This document shows positions 17,832 to 25,973 of a stretch of DNA of 39,099 nucleotides, one piece after another. Within the stretch, counting starts at the first letter, position 1; each line of letters opens with the position of its first letter. The notes beneath the pieces were generated by a model. The model worked only from the letters and a program-made list of their open reading frames with translations, searched no databases and had not been told where the DNA came from. Origin of the DNA: Acidobacteriota bacterium (lineage in GTDB: Bacteria; Acidobacteriota; Terriglobia; Bryobacterales; Bryobacteraceae); the NCBI GenBank assembly GCA_017304135.1, contig JAFLBB010000042.1, forward strand, positions 1 to 39,099, given 5' to 3'. The translations under genes and the position numbers were made by a program.

Positions 17832-18974
17832 CTAGCGCAGCGCGGCGGCCAGCATCTTGCGCATCATCGATTCGAAGCTGACGCGGGGCACGCTGATGAG
17901 CTTGCGCGTCTCGGGGTTCTTCCAATCGTCGCGGGCGGTTTTGGGAAGCAATTTGGCGAGCGCGTCCATGCTGCCGCCGAGGGCCTCGCCCATGCCGTGG
18001 ATGGCGCGGAAGTAGCCGCGCTGGCCTTCGATCTTGCGGCTTCCGGCGAGAAGGGCGGCCAGGGTTTCGGCACGGTCCTCGCTGGTGAGCGAGGGGTGGC
18101 GGGCGACGGTGGCGCCCCAGTCGTCAAAGAAGGGGCCGAGGGGGAGCAGGAGGTCGCGCGACTGGCGAAGGGCGCGCACGCCACGCAGCGGATAATGGCG
18201 GTGGCCTTCGCAGGACATGACGGCTTTGTAGACACGGGCCGCCGTATGGTACGCGCGGTTGTAGGGCGTGGTGTTCTCGTGGGCGAGGCGGCCGAAGCGC
18301 AGCTTGGCCTCGCGGTGGGCGGCCGAGGAGGGCCAGAAGGTGATGCCCTGGTCAAGGTCGCCCGCGTTGTGCGTGAGAGAGGCCGCCAGGCAGAGGGCGT
18401 CGAGTTCGCAGCCGCGTGTGTGGAGCGCGTGCTGGAATTCGGTGGCTTCGCGGCAGAGTTCCTCGTCAATGGCGTTGGCGGCTTCTTCGGCCAGCGCGGA
18501 CTCGCCTGCGTGCAGAAATGAGCCAAGGGCGGCGGCCAGGACGCTGAGCTGTTCCCCGTTGTGGCCGCTCACCGGACCAACTCCGGCCAGCGCCGTGGCG
18601 CGCGTGGAGATGCCTTCGATGGACCATGTCATCGCTCGACGTGCGAAGCGGAACATGCGTTCAAGCGAGCCGGTAGCACGCGTATCCCGCCACAGCAGGC
18701 CGCGAATCTTTGTATCGACATCGGTGGGAACGAAGGTGGCGACCGTGGCGTGATGGGCTGCGATGCAGAGGGCGAAGTAGTCCTCAATCATGCTGTCATC
18801 GTCGAGCGAGGCCCCGGCGAGGGCTTCACCGCGGGCGAGGATGTCGAGGTATTCGCGGCACTCGATGAGGCGCTTGCCGTCATCGATGCGGGCCACCTTG
18901 AGGAAAGGGGCGGTATTGCGCACCTGCTCCACAATGGTGGCCGGCGATATGTAGCTTTTCGTTCCTATGCGCAC
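17832..18974 (-). CDS. Unrecognised 380-residue protein
   Basis: I do not recognise this family. The frame is intact and well supported by a ribosome site: GGAG lies 7 nt before the GTG start. No signal peptide or membrane span is seen. The protein looks mainly alpha-helical, rich in Ala, Leu and Arg, with scattered His and Cys (for example C-I-A-A-H-H near residue 70). It has no ATP-binding or nuclease motif I can name. A region near residues 133-240 has alternating helical segments typical of an all-alpha fold. It is separated from the cytochrome gene downstream by 153 nt, so operon membership is uncertain. Confidence 0.8.
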   Translation of the reverse strand: MRIGTKSYISPATIVEQVRNTAPFLKVARIDDGKRLIECREYLDILARGEALAGASLDDDSMIEDYFALCIAAHHATVATFVPTDVDTKIRGLLWRDTRATGSLERMFRFARRAMTWSIEGISTRATALAGVGPVSGHNGEQLSVLAAALGSFLHAGESALAEEAANAIDEELCREATEFQHALHTRGCELDALCLAASLTHNAGDLDQGITFWPSSAAHREAKLRFGRLAHENTTPYNRAYHTAARVYKAVMSCEGHRHYPLRGVRALRQSRDLLLPLGPFFDDWGATVARHPSLTSEDRAETLAALLAGSRKIEGQRGYFRAIHGMGEALGGSMDALAKLLPKTARDDWKNPETRKLISVPRVSFESMMRKMLAAALR

Positions 18975-19019
18975 GGCGCGGCTCCGATGTGCGCGCGGCC
19001 ACGTGCGAGGTGTTGCGCG

Positions 19020-19619
19020 CTAGAAGTGAACGCCAACGAGAAATTCCGCCTGGTTGAGATTACTTTCGAGCAGGCCCGAGGCGGCCGAGAAGAAGTTCTT
19101 CGTGCCGCGGCGCGTGAAGCGGACCTCGGTCGTGATGCGCACAACGGGTTTGAACTCCATACCCCCGCCAAAGGCGAAGCCCCCGCTTGATGAATGCTGG
19201 AACTCGTCAGGCGAGAGGAACTGGCCAGGGTTGGTGATGGTGCGGGCCACTCCGGTGATCTTGTTGAACGAGGGGCCGGCCGCAACATAGGGGGTCCAGA
19301 GGCCGTCTTTGAACCGGTATTTGACCATCACCGGGAACTCGAACTGGTTCGCTTTGACGTTGAGCTCGACGGGTCCGGAGTTGGCGCCGTAGGAAAGGCG
19401 CTTGTAGAGCACGTCGATCGAGACGCTGAGGCGCAGCGGCAGGCGCACTTCGAGCGAGGGGCCGACGGTGTAGGGGTTGCGGAAAGACCTGTAGTTGAAA
19501 AGTGGACCGCCCGACGTTTTGAACGCCTCCGTAACGGGCACGCCGCCTTTCACGCCCAGGGATATGTGCTGTGCCGCGAGAGGCGCGGCAAGCAACAAAA
19601 CTCCGAGGAAATGTTTCAT
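19020..19619 (-). CDS. Outer-membrane beta-barrel protein (porin-like)
   Basis: A 199-residue exported protein of the small outer-membrane barrel type. It has a signal peptide (cleavage after PLAAQ near 17) followed by H-I-S-L-G-V-K-G-G-V-P. It has alternating amphipathic strands such as P-Y-V-A-A-G-P-S-F and G-F-A-F-G-G-G-M-E-F. The C-terminus ends in V-G-V-H-F, with the terminal Phe expected for barrel assembly by BamA. Likely structural or adhesive; no transport specificity can be read. A TACAAT box ends 5 nt before the ATG, so the mRNA may be leaderless. Confidence 0.88.
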   Translation of the reverse strand: MKHFLGVLLLAAPLAAQHISLGVKGGVPVTEAFKTSGGPLFNYRSFRNPYTVGPSLEVRLPLRLSVSIDVLYKRLSYGANSGPVELNVKANQFEFPVMVKYRFKDGLWTPYVAAGPSFNKITGVARTITNPGQFLSPDEFQHSSSGGFAFGGGMEFKPVVRITTEVRFTRRGTKNFFSAASGLLESNLNQAEFLVGVHF

Positions 19620-19624
19620 GTTTC

Positions 19625-19630
19625 ATTGTA
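19625..19630 (-). promoter_or_regulatory. Possible -10 box for the outer-membrane barrel gene
   Basis: TACAAT on the minus strand ends 5 nt before the ATG at 19619; no ribosome-binding sequence lies between. No -35 match is clear at 16-18 nt. Confidence 0.4.
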
Positions 19631-19677
19631 CGCACGGATCCCACGCTGAGTTACGCCGGAATCCGCCCGTGGACGTC

Positions 19678-20874
19678 CTACTCCGGCTTGTCGGTCTTCA
19701 GGAACTGCGCGATCGAGCGGATAGCCTGCCGTGTGCGGTGTTCGTTTTCGATGAACGAGAAGCGCACGTGCCCTTCGCCCAAGGGGCCAAAGCCGATGCC
19801 GGGTGAGACGGCGACCAGCGCCTTTTCGAGCAGCCGCTTGGAGAATTCCAGAGAGCCCATCTTCTGGTATTGCTCCGGAATGCGCGCCCAGAGGAACATC
19901 GTGCCCTTGGGCGGTTCCACTTCCCAGCCTGAGCGGTTCAGCCCCTTGACGAGCGAGTCGCGGCGCTTGCGGTAGACCTCGCAGATCTTGTGCGGCTCCT
20001 CCTCGCAGTCGCGCAGGGCGATGATGCCGCCGATCTGCAGCGGTTGGAAGATGCCGTAGTCCAGATAGCTCTTGATGCGGCCAAGCGCCTGGATCATGCG
20101 CGGATTGCCGAGGCAGAAGCCCATGCGCCAACCGGCCATGTTGTAGCTCTTGGACATGGAGAAGATCTCCACGCAGTTCTCCTTGGCGCCTTCCACTTGG
20201 AGAATGCTGGGTGGCTTGTAGCCGTCAAAGGCAATGTCGGCGTATGCGAAGTCGTGGACCACCATCGTGCCATGCTCGCGCGCCAGAGCAACGATCTCCT
20301 TCATGAAGTCGAGGTCGACGCAATGCGTGGTGGGGTTGTGCGGGAAGCTGATCAGGATCATCTTCGGCTTCCGCGCCGACTTGGCGTAGAGGTCTTTCAA
20401 CTGGTTGAGGAACTCGGCCGGCGTGGGCATGGGCAGCATGCAGGCGTGGCCCTCGGCCATGATCACGCCCCACTGGTGGATGGGATAAGCGGGGTTGGGC
20501 GAGACGACGGCGTCGCCAGGCCCGATCACGGCAAAGAGCAGGTGGGCCAGGGCGTCCTTGGCGCCGATGGTGGCGATGGTCTCCGTCTCCGGGTCAAGTT
20601 TGACGCCGTAGTTGCGCTCATAGCGTTTGCAGATTTCCAAACGCAGGTTGGGGATGCCCTTTGACATCGAATAGCGGTGGTTGCGCTTGTCGCGGGCGGC
20701 CTCGGCCATCTTCTGGACGATCAACCGGGGCGTGGCGCCATCGGGGTTGCCCATGCCGAAGTCAACCACATCGTACTGGGCTGCGCGCAGACGTGCCTTC
20801 ATCTCATTCACTTGAGCGAACACGTAGGGCGGCAGTTTGCCGATGCGGTAAAACTCCTCGGAAGGGAAAGACAT
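19678..20874 (-). CDS. Class I PLP aminotransferase (AlaC / LL-diaminopimelate type)
   Basis: A 398-residue fold-type I aminotransferase, cytosolic. It carries F-G-M-G-N-P-D-G-A-T-P near the N-terminus, P-N-P-A-Y-P, I-S-F-P-H-N-P-T-T, D-F-A-Y-A-D-I and the PLP-lysine motif S-M-S-K-S-Y-N-M-A-G-W-R-M-G-F. This is the pattern of the AlaC alanine-forming and LL-diaminopimelate aminotransferase branch. The exact amino donor cannot be settled by eye, so I give no gene symbol. I chose the ATG at 20874, where the family sequence begins; the longer frame to 20964 adds unrelated residues. It lies 46 nt downstream of the truncated haemoglobin gene, with its own TATAAT box in the gap. Confidence 0.92.
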   Translation of the reverse strand: MSFPSEEFYRIGKLPPYVFAQVNEMKARLRAAQYDVVDFGMGNPDGATPRLIVQKMAEAARDKRNHRYSMSKGIPNLRLEICKRYERNYGVKLDPETETIATIGAKDALAHLLFAVIGPGDAVVSPNPAYPIHQWGVIMAEGHACMLPMPTPAEFLNQLKDLYAKSARKPKMILISFPHNPTTHCVDLDFMKEIVALAREHGTMVVHDFAYADIAFDGYKPPSILQVEGAKENCVEIFSMSKSYNMAGWRMGFCLGNPRMIQALGRIKSYLDYGIFQPLQIGGIIALRDCEEEPHKICEVYRKRRDSLVKGLNRSGWEVEPPKGTMFLWARIPEQYQKMGSLEFSKRLLEKALVAVSPGIGFGPLGEGHVRFSFIENEHRTRQAIRSIAQFLKTDKPE

Positions 20875-20880
20875 TTTCTT

Positions 20881-20886
20881 ATTATA
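20881..20886 (-). promoter_or_regulatory. Consensus -10 box for the aminotransferase gene
   Basis: A perfect TATAAT on the minus strand is followed by AAGAAA and the ATG at 20874, so transcription should begin at about the start codon. No ribosome-binding site fits in between. The -35 region is poor. Confidence 0.5.
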
Positions 20887-20920
20887 AAACGGGGCTGTGA
20901 AGACTCGCCGCGCGGCGTGT

Positions 20921-21286
20921 CTATCGCGTGTTGACGATATCGCCCGTGGCGGCCTTGATGGCACGCAGCGCCTGTGCGACTACTTCTTCGCTCAAGCCCA
21001 TCTCGAGGAACGCGATCTCCATGTGGAGGGCGATACTGTCGAAGTGGCGCTGCTCGATGGGGTGTGCGGCGTGTGCCTCACGAAGTTCACGACCCTCATA
21101 CCGGTCGGGGCCGCCGAGCGCTTGGCTGATGAAGGCGAGTTGGTGGGCCTTGAGCCGGTCACGATCGATACCGTCGAAGAAGCGATGCAGCGCCGCGTCC
21201 TGGAACACCTTGCGGTAGAACAATTCGACCGCGGGGCGCAGGACGGTGTCGCCGCCGGCTTGTTCGTAAAGGGTGGGTACGGGCAC
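20921..21286 (-). CDS. Group I truncated haemoglobin
   Basis: A 121-residue haem protein of the truncated haemoglobin N (group I) family, which binds oxygen or detoxifies nitric oxide in the cytosol. Numbered from the GTG at 21286, it begins P-T-L-Y-E-Q-A-G-G, with Tyr24 in the B10 position (E-L-F-Y-R-K-V), the H-Q-L-A-F segment of helix E, A-L-G-G-P, and a probable proximal His72 in R-E-A-H. The H-F-D-S-I-A-L-H pattern closes the haem pocket. An in-frame TTG at 21325 would add 13 Pro-rich residues not usual in the family, so the GTG is preferred, without a strong ribosome site. Confidence 0.9.
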   Translation of the reverse strand: MPVPTLYEQAGGDTVLRPAVELFYRKVFQDAALHRFFDGIDRDRLKAHQLAFISQALGGPDRYEGRELREAHAAHPIEQRHFDSIALHMEIAFLEMGLSEEVVAQALRAIKAATGDIVNTR

Positions 21287-21361
21287 GGTTTTACCAGGAT
21301 ATGGCGAGAGTGGAGGTCGGGGCAAGGACGAGAAACAGGCGTTGGCCGCTTCCGATTGTCA

Positions 21362-21389
21362 TTGACGTGTGATATTGAAGTGATATCAT
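21362..21389 (+). promoter_or_regulatory. SPFH operon promoter with overlapping repeat half-sites
   Basis: TTGACG at 21362-21367 is followed by a 16-nt spacer and TATCAT at 21384-21389, which also has the extended TGA before it. GTGATAT occurs at 21369-21375 and again at 21380-21386, exactly 11 bp apart, and the second copy lies in the palindrome TGATATCA (21381-21388). The repeats cover the spacer and -10 box, a good place for a repressor. The RHH protein encoded by the same operon is the obvious candidate; this is inference. The start codon is only 9 nt downstream of the -10. Confidence 0.6.
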
Positions 21390-21398
21390 TCCGATAGT

Positions 21399-22280
21399 AT
21401 GAAAGAGAAACTGATCACAGCAATGAACGGCGTCGGGTCGCTGGTAGTGCTGCTGGCCCTGCTCGCCTATTCGAGTTATGCAATTGTGGCGGCGATCATC
21501 GCGGCCAAACATGGCGAAGGTGGGGCCCTTGGCATCCTGCTCTGGTGCGGAGTCCTCGTGGCCGACCTGATCGCGCTGGGCGGGTTGTTCGTAGTTCAGC
21601 CGAATCACGGAGTTGTGCTGCAGTTGTTCGGGCGTTACATCGGCACGGTGCGGGACGAAGGATTGCGCTTCGCCAATCCGTTTTACTCGAAGAAACCGGT
21701 GTCGCTGCGGGTGAGGAACTTTGAGACCAATAAGCTCAAGGTGAACGACCAGGACGGCAATCCGGTGGAGATCGGAGCAGTCGTGGTCTGGAAGGTGGTG
21801 GACACGGCGCAGGCGGCCTTCCAGGTCGACGATTACGAAAACTACGTGCACGTGCAAAGCGAGGCGGCGGTGCGCAATCTGGCCACGGCTTATCCGTACG
21901 ATTCCCATGAAGAGCAGGTGATGTCGCTGCGGGGGCATACGGCCGCCGTGGCTGAACACCTCAAACGGGAAATTCACGATCGGCTGGAAGTGGCCGGAGT
22001 CGACATTCTCGAAGCCCGCATCAGCCATCTTGCCTACGCACCGGAGATTGCCGCGGCGATGCTGCAACGGCAGCAGGCCGGGGCGATCATCGCGGCGCGG
22101 CAGAAGATCGTGGAAGGCGCCGTGGGGATGGTGGAAATGGCGCTGGAGCTGCTCGCCAAGAACAAGGTGGTGACGCTCGATGAAGAGCGCAAGGCGGCCA
22201 TGGTGAGCAATCTGCTCGTCGTGCTGTGCGGGGAACGGGCGACCCAGCCGGTGGTCAACACGGGGACGATTCACCACTAG
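21399..22280 (+). CDS. SPFH/stomatin-prohibitin-family membrane protein
   Basis: A 293-residue protein with two hydrophobic segments at about 10-35 and 45-66, then an SPFH domain. The domain opens with [16 protein letters not shown] and includes L-R-F-A-N-P-F-Y and [13 protein letters not shown]. The C-terminal part (about 190-260) is a long helix with [17 protein letters not shown], as in proteins that form large membrane-bound rings. The likely role is membrane organisation or stress response; the exact function is unknown. The small RHH gene begins 9 nt after it, so they form an operon. Confidence 0.92.
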   Translation: MKEKLITAMNGVGSLVVLLALLAYSSYAIVAAIIAAKHGEGGALGILLWCGVLVADLIALGGLFVVQPNHGVVLQLFGRYIGTVRDEGLRFANPFYSKKPVSLRVRNFETNKLKVNDQDGNPVEIGAVVVWKVVDTAQAAFQVDDYENYVHVQSEAAVRNLATAYPYDSHEEQVMSLRGHTAAVAEHLKREIHDRLEVAGVDILEARISHLAYAPEIAAAMLQRQQAGAIIAARQKIVEGAVGMVEMALELLAKNKVVTLDEERKAAMVSNLLVVLCGERATQPVVNTGTIHH

Positions 22281-22289
22281 AAGGCCGTC

Positions 22290-22478
22290 ATGGCGGAGAA
22301 GAAGTCATTCCTGGTGCGCCTGGACGCCGACTTGCTTGAGGCATTGCGCCGCTGGGCCGACGATGAACTGCGGAGCCTCAACGGGCAGATGGAGTTCGTG
22401 TTGCGCCGGGCACTGCGCGAGGCCGGGCGCTCAGCGGGGAGCGGCGGCAAGGCTCCTCCCCCGGAAAGTGGGGAGTAG
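22290..22478 (+). CDS. Small ribbon-helix-helix (Arc/CopG-like) protein
   Basis: A 62-residue protein. It opens M-A-E-K-K-S-F-L-V-R-L-D-A-D-L-L-E-A-L, the beta strand and first helix of the ribbon-helix-helix fold, followed by L-R-S-L-N-G-Q-M-E-F-V-L-R-R-A-L for the second helix, and a disordered Gly/Pro tail. The family binds DNA as a dimer through the paired strand (F-L-V-R-L). It follows the SPFH gene at 9 nt, and the operon promoter carries repeat half-sites, so autoregulation is likely. It is not paired with a recognisable toxin. Confidence 0.85.
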   Translation: MAEKKSFLVRLDADLLEALRRWADDELRSLNGQMEFVLRRALREAGRSAGSGGKAPPPESGE

Positions 22479-22629
22479 TTCCCTGTGGGGCCAGCGAAAG
22501 GGCAGGGTTTCACCGTAGAGGGAACGCCTTAATCGGCTGAGGGCTGAGGTTGCTAGCACTGATGGTGTATTTTCGGACCCCCACTTCCCCCAAGATGGGT
22601 TGAGAGGAGATCCGAACGAAGGAACGGCC

Positions 22630-24138
22630 ATGACGGTCAAGTTCTGCCGATTCTGTGACACAGCGCTTCCGGCCGGTGAGCCGGCGGGGCGACCCTCTGA
22701 CTTCTGTTGCGAGGAGCACAGGCAGCGTTACCAGGAAAAGATCCAGCGCGAAACCGTGGATCGCTTGCGCAGCGCGCAGTCAGGCATGGGGCATGGCGCC
22801 ATGCTGCAAGCCGGTCCGCCGCCCGGACTCGTGGCTGCACCACCGCTGCGGGGTCTGCGCCGCGACACGCAGACCTTGACTGAGATTGAGGCGGAGGTGG
22901 TCGTGGGGCGGGGCGTAGCGCCGGAACGGGCGCTGGGCGTGCTGGGAGAGGCCACGGGAGCGCATCCTACAACGATTCCAGGGCTCGGCGCCATTGCGAA
23001 AACCGACAACGCCAGTCTGAGCAACCTGTTGCGTCAGGCGCGCGAGCGGATTGCCAGTGACCAGACGACAACGGCGCTGGCGGTGCGCAGGAAGCCAAAG
23101 CCAAAGGCCAGGAACGGGGCTCCGGCCGCCGGAACCCGGCCGGAGGCGGCTGAAACAGACGGCGCGGCAGGCACAGTCAAACTCTCTCCGGCCAACGGCA
23201 CGGCACAAACAGCCGCGAAAGCCGGGTTGCTTGAGGCGAAAGCCGGGCCGGTGGACGCCACCCAGGCTCCGCCCGCGCACCTCGGTCAGGACCACACCGT
23301 TGCCGTGCGGCGCGTGGCTGAACCGCTGCTCGAACCGCCGCCAGCCGAGGATCCCGTTCGCCCGCAGGCGAGGCCCGCTGTGGCCGCCGTAAGCAGTCCC
23401 GTGGCGCATCCGACCTTGCCCGCCAGCGCCGCCAGGCTGGTGAAACCGAGTTCGGACTTCAGGATTGAAGTGGCGCCGCCGGCGTTGGCGATACCGGAAG
23501 CTGGAGCGTGGGAACGTGTGCCCTGGTACGCCAAGGCCGCGCTGGCCATGCTGGTGGCCGCCGGTGGCGGCTATGCCTGGTGGAACACCCACGCTGAAGC
23601 GGCTCCACCGCCGTTGAAACGCAAGATGGACGAGGTGCGGCCACTGAACATGGCCCCCACGGAGTGGACGACGGTAAAGGCGGCAGGCGCCGAAGCGCTG
23701 ACTGCGGGGCGGACCCTGACCCTGCACAAAGCTTCAATGGAGCTCACCAACTACCGCGTCGAGTTCGTCGGCACCGTGGATCACCGCGCACTGGGCTGGG
23801 CGGTGCGCGTGCAGAACCCGTCCAACTACTACGCGGCTAAGTTGCGCCGCAACGCCACCGGGACGGCGCGGCTTTCACTCATCCGCTGGCGCGTCACCAA
23901 CGGCGAGGCGGGTCCGGAAACGGTGTTGCCCCTGGAAATGCGGCTCCCAAGCAACGAGCAGTACACGGTGAAGCTCGATGTGCGCGGCGATCGGATTGTG
24001 ACGACGCTGCAAGGCAAGGTGATCGACCGCTGGACCGACGGCACCTTCACCAAGGGCGGGTTCGCCTATCTGAACCAGTACAACGAGCGGGGCAAAGTCG
24101 TCGTCACCACGATCGGCATGGTGCACGCGTCACGATAA
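22630..24138 (+). CDS. Zinc-finger / Pro-rich linker / single-pass membrane protein with LamG-like C-terminus
   Basis: A 502-residue protein without a family name I can give. The N-terminus has a likely zinc site: C6 and C9 (C-R-F-C) with C26, C27 and H30 (F-C-C-E-E-H). A long Ala/Pro-rich, low-complexity region with basic stretches (R-R-K-P-K-P-K at about 153-159) runs to about 295. A hydrophobic span lies at about 300-317 (A-L-A-M-L-V-A-A-G-G-G-Y-A-W-W). The C-terminal domain (about 345-500) resembles a laminin-G/3-keto-disaccharide-hydrolase-like beta sandwich (Y-R-V-E-F-V-G-T-V, W-A-V-R-V-Q-N-P-S-N-Y-Y). The layout puts the finger in the cytosol and the sandwich outside. The ATG follows GAAGGA. 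Confidence 0.82.
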   Translation: MTVKFCRFCDTALPAGEPAGRPSDFCCEEHRQRYQEKIQRETVDRLRSAQSGMGHGAMLQAGPPPGLVAAPPLRGLRRDTQTLTEIEAEVVVGRGVAPERALGVLGEATGAHPTTIPGLGAIAKTDNASLSNLLRQARERIASDQTTTALAVRRKPKPKARNGAPAAGTRPEAAETDGAAGTVKLSPANGTAQTAAKAGLLEAKAGPVDATQAPPAHLGQDHTVAVRRVAEPLLEPPPAEDPVRPQARPAVAAVSSPVAHPTLPASAARLVKPSSDFRIEVAPPALAIPEAGAWERVPWYAKAALAMLVAAGGGYAWWNTHAEAAPPPLKRKMDEVRPLNMAPTEWTTVKAAGAEALTAGRTLTLHKASMELTNYRVEFVGTVDHRALGWAVRVQNPSNYYAAKLRRNATGTARLSLIRWRVTNGEAGPETVLPLEMRLPSNEQYTVKLDVRGDRIVTTLQGKVIDRWTDGTFTKGGFAYLNQYNERGKVVVTTIGMVHASR

Positions 24139-24164
24139 GGCGTCGAGGGGGCGTCGGGCGCGGT

Positions 24165-24173
24165 TGCTATGAT
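24165..24173 (+). promoter_or_regulatory. Extended -10 box for the aldo/keto reductase gene
   Basis: TGCTATGAT (TGn plus TATGAT) would start transcription near 24180, giving a leader of about 20 nt that includes the strong ribosome site GAGGAGG (24185-24191). Unlike several neighbours, this gene therefore has a normal short leader. Confidence 0.5.
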
Positions 24174-24199
24174 GGGCTGCATTCGAGGAGGCCATTCGA

Positions 24200-25333
24200 A
24201 TGCGGAACAGACGAGCCTTTTTGGGAGCGGGCATGGGCCTTGCGGCCGGCATGGCCGCCGGGGCCCAGGCTAATGGAGCCAGAACGCCGGAGTGGCGCAA
24301 CCGGCAGGCCGGGATGAGCTACCGCCGGCTTGGGCGCACAGGGATGATGGTGAGCGAGGTCGTGAGCGGGGGCGATCCGATCACGCTTTCCAACTACGAG
24401 CACCTGAAGTTGGCCCTGGAGAAGGGACTCAACTATCTCGACATGGCCCCGGCTTATAACAAGGGCCAGACCGAAGAGGCCTATGGGCGGCTCATTGCCG
24501 GGCAGCGCGAGAAGGTCTTTCTCGCAACCAAGGTGAGCGGCTTCAGCGGCGTTCGCAACGCCCTGTACAAGGAGATCTTCGACGCGCTGCCGGGCGCCAA
24601 GCAAGAGGCAATCCGCAAGCGGGCGCTGGAGATGCGCGATCAGCGCGGCGTGCTGAAGCCCGGTTACTTCTTCACTTACTATCCAGGGCAGGCAAATCCG
24701 ATTGAACTTACTTATATCGCCAACGCGATGCGGCCCGAGTATGCGCACAAGGTGGAGGGCAGCGCGCGGTTCCGCGATTTCATCCTGACCTCCGTGGAGG
24801 GTTCGCTCCAACGCGTGGGGACCGACTACTTTGACATCCTCATGTGCCCGCACGGCACCAATTCGCCGGAAGAACTGGAGATTCCGGAGATTCTGCGCAC
24901 GTTTGAGAAGCTGAAGCAGGATGGCAAGGTGCGCTTCCTGGGCTTCACCTCGCATGCTGACTCCGGTGGCGTGCTCGCGCGGGCGGCGCAACTGGAGCAC
25001 TATGATTGCGCGATGGTGGCTTACAACGTGTTGAACGCCGGCTATCTGGAGCGCAGCATCCGCGAGGCGCGGGCCAGGGGCATGGGCGTAATTGCGATGA
25101 AGGTGGCGATGAGCGTGGCCACCCATCACAAGTCGCTGCAACCGGTGCCGCGGTGGCGCATCGAAAAAATTCACCGCATCGTGCCCGGCGAGGAGAAAGC
25201 GCCGGTGAAGGCCTACCTTTGGGCGTTGCAAAATCCGGATCTGACGGCTGTGATCTCTAACCTTTGGGACCTGGCGCACGTCGAAGACAATTTGGGAGTG
25301 GCGGGCCGGACGGTGGAGTTGCAGCCGGCATGA
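24200..25333 (+). CDS. Tat-exported aldo/keto reductase
   Basis: A 377-residue NADPH-dependent oxidoreductase of the aldo/keto reductase family. The N-terminus N-R-R-A-F-L-G-A-G is a twin-arginine signal, so it probably folds with cofactor in the cytosol and is exported. The barrel begins at about 39 (M-S-Y-R-R-L-G-R-T-G). The catalytic set is visible as Asp81 and Tyr86 in L-D-M-A-P-A-Y and Lys111 in L-A-T-K-V; the His is probably in L-M-C-P-H. The substrate is unknown; exported members in this phylum are often annotated as twin-arginine-signal oxidoreductases. GAGGAGG lies 8 nt before the ATG. Confidence 0.92.
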   Translation: MRNRRAFLGAGMGLAAGMAAGAQANGARTPEWRNRQAGMSYRRLGRTGMMVSEVVSGGDPITLSNYEHLKLALEKGLNYLDMAPAYNKGQTEEAYGRLIAGQREKVFLATKVSGFSGVRNALYKEIFDALPGAKQEAIRKRALEMRDQRGVLKPGYFFTYYPGQANPIELTYIANAMRPEYAHKVEGSARFRDFILTSVEGSLQRVGTDYFDILMCPHGTNSPEELEIPEILRTFEKLKQDGKVRFLGFTSHADSGGVLARAAQLEHYDCAMVAYNVLNAGYLERSIREARARGMGVIAMKVAMSVATHHKSLQPVPRWRIEKIHRIVPGEEKAPVKAYLWALQNPDLTAVISNLWDLAHVEDNLGVAGRTVELQPA

Positions 25334-25379
25334 GCGGGACGGTCGATGCTAGGTGAGAATGACTGAGAAGGAGAGACGT

Positions 25380-25895
25380 ATGACTGGACGATTGCTGCTG
25401 GCCGCCGCTCTGGCGATGCCGGCTTTGTTTGCGCAGGCGGCAAACCCGCTGAGCGCCGATGCCAAGGCGCTCTGGGCGCAGATCAAGACGAACAACTTGA
25501 AAGCGGCCGAGAAGATGCCCGAAAGCGACTATGCCTTCAAGCCCACGCCGGAGGTGCGCAGCTACGGCCAACTGGTGGCTCACATCGCCGACGGCAACCT
25601 GCTCATCTGTGGTGGCGCCAAGGGCGAGGCACAGCGTCCCACGGCGGAGAAAACCAAGACGACCAAAGCGGAGATCATCACCGCGCTGCAGGAGTCTATC
25701 GCCTATTGCGACGCCCTGTACGACAGCATGACCGACGCCGAAGCGACCAAGGTGATCAAGCTGTTCGGCCGCGACCGGACCAAGATCACCGCACTGTTTG
25801 TGAACGTCTCGCATGACAACGAGCACTATGGCAACCAGGTGACCTATCTGCGCTTGAAGGGGATCGTACCGCCCTCAAGCGAGCCCCGGCGCTAG
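25380..25895 (+). CDS. DinB-like four-helix-bundle protein, exported
   Basis: A 171-residue protein of the DinB/DUF664-like four-helix fold. It has a signal peptide (likely cleavage after ALFAQA near 17), L-W-A-Q-I-K-x-N-N-L-K-A-A-E-K-M, F-K-P-T-P-E-V-R-S-Y-G-Q-L-V-A-H-I-A-D and H-D-N-E-H-Y-G-N-Q-V-T-Y-L-R. The histidines in V-A-H and H-D-N-E-H are those that usually bind a metal in this fold. The enzyme role, if any, is unknown. I chose the ATG at 25380 because GAAGGAGAG precedes it; the frame opens nine codons earlier. Confidence 0.9.
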   Translation: MTGRLLLAAALAMPALFAQAANPLSADAKALWAQIKTNNLKAAEKMPESDYAFKPTPEVRSYGQLVAHIADGNLLICGGAKGEAQRPTAEKTKTTKAEIITALQESIAYCDALYDSMTDAEATKVIKLFGRDRTKITALFVNVSHDNEHYGNQVTYLRLKGIVPPSSEPRR

Positions 25896-25909
25896 CGGCG
25901 AGAGAGGAA

Positions 25910-25960
25910 AGCACCACGGCCGTCTCCGCTCCTTGGGGGAGGGGAGACGGCCGTTGTGCT
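25910..25960 (+). terminator. Long hairpin between convergent genes
   Basis: AGCACCACGGCCGTCTCC (25910-25927) pairs with GGAGACGGCCGTTGTGCT (25943-25960) with one mismatch in 18 positions, around a 15-nt loop. It lies just after the DinB-like gene and, on the other strand, downstream of the TonB-receptor gene. There the minus-strand copy is followed by TTTCCTCTCTC, so it could terminate transcripts from that side as well. Confidence 0.8.
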
Positions 25961-25973
25961 TGGATGGGAGGCG

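Noticed and set aside
16461..18521. A 686-codon open frame on the plus strand
   Set aside because: It runs antisense through the PQQ dehydrogenase, cytochrome c and the unrecognised gene, whose frames have clear family motifs. In GC-rich DNA long antisense frames arise by codon bias; its translation shows no domain.
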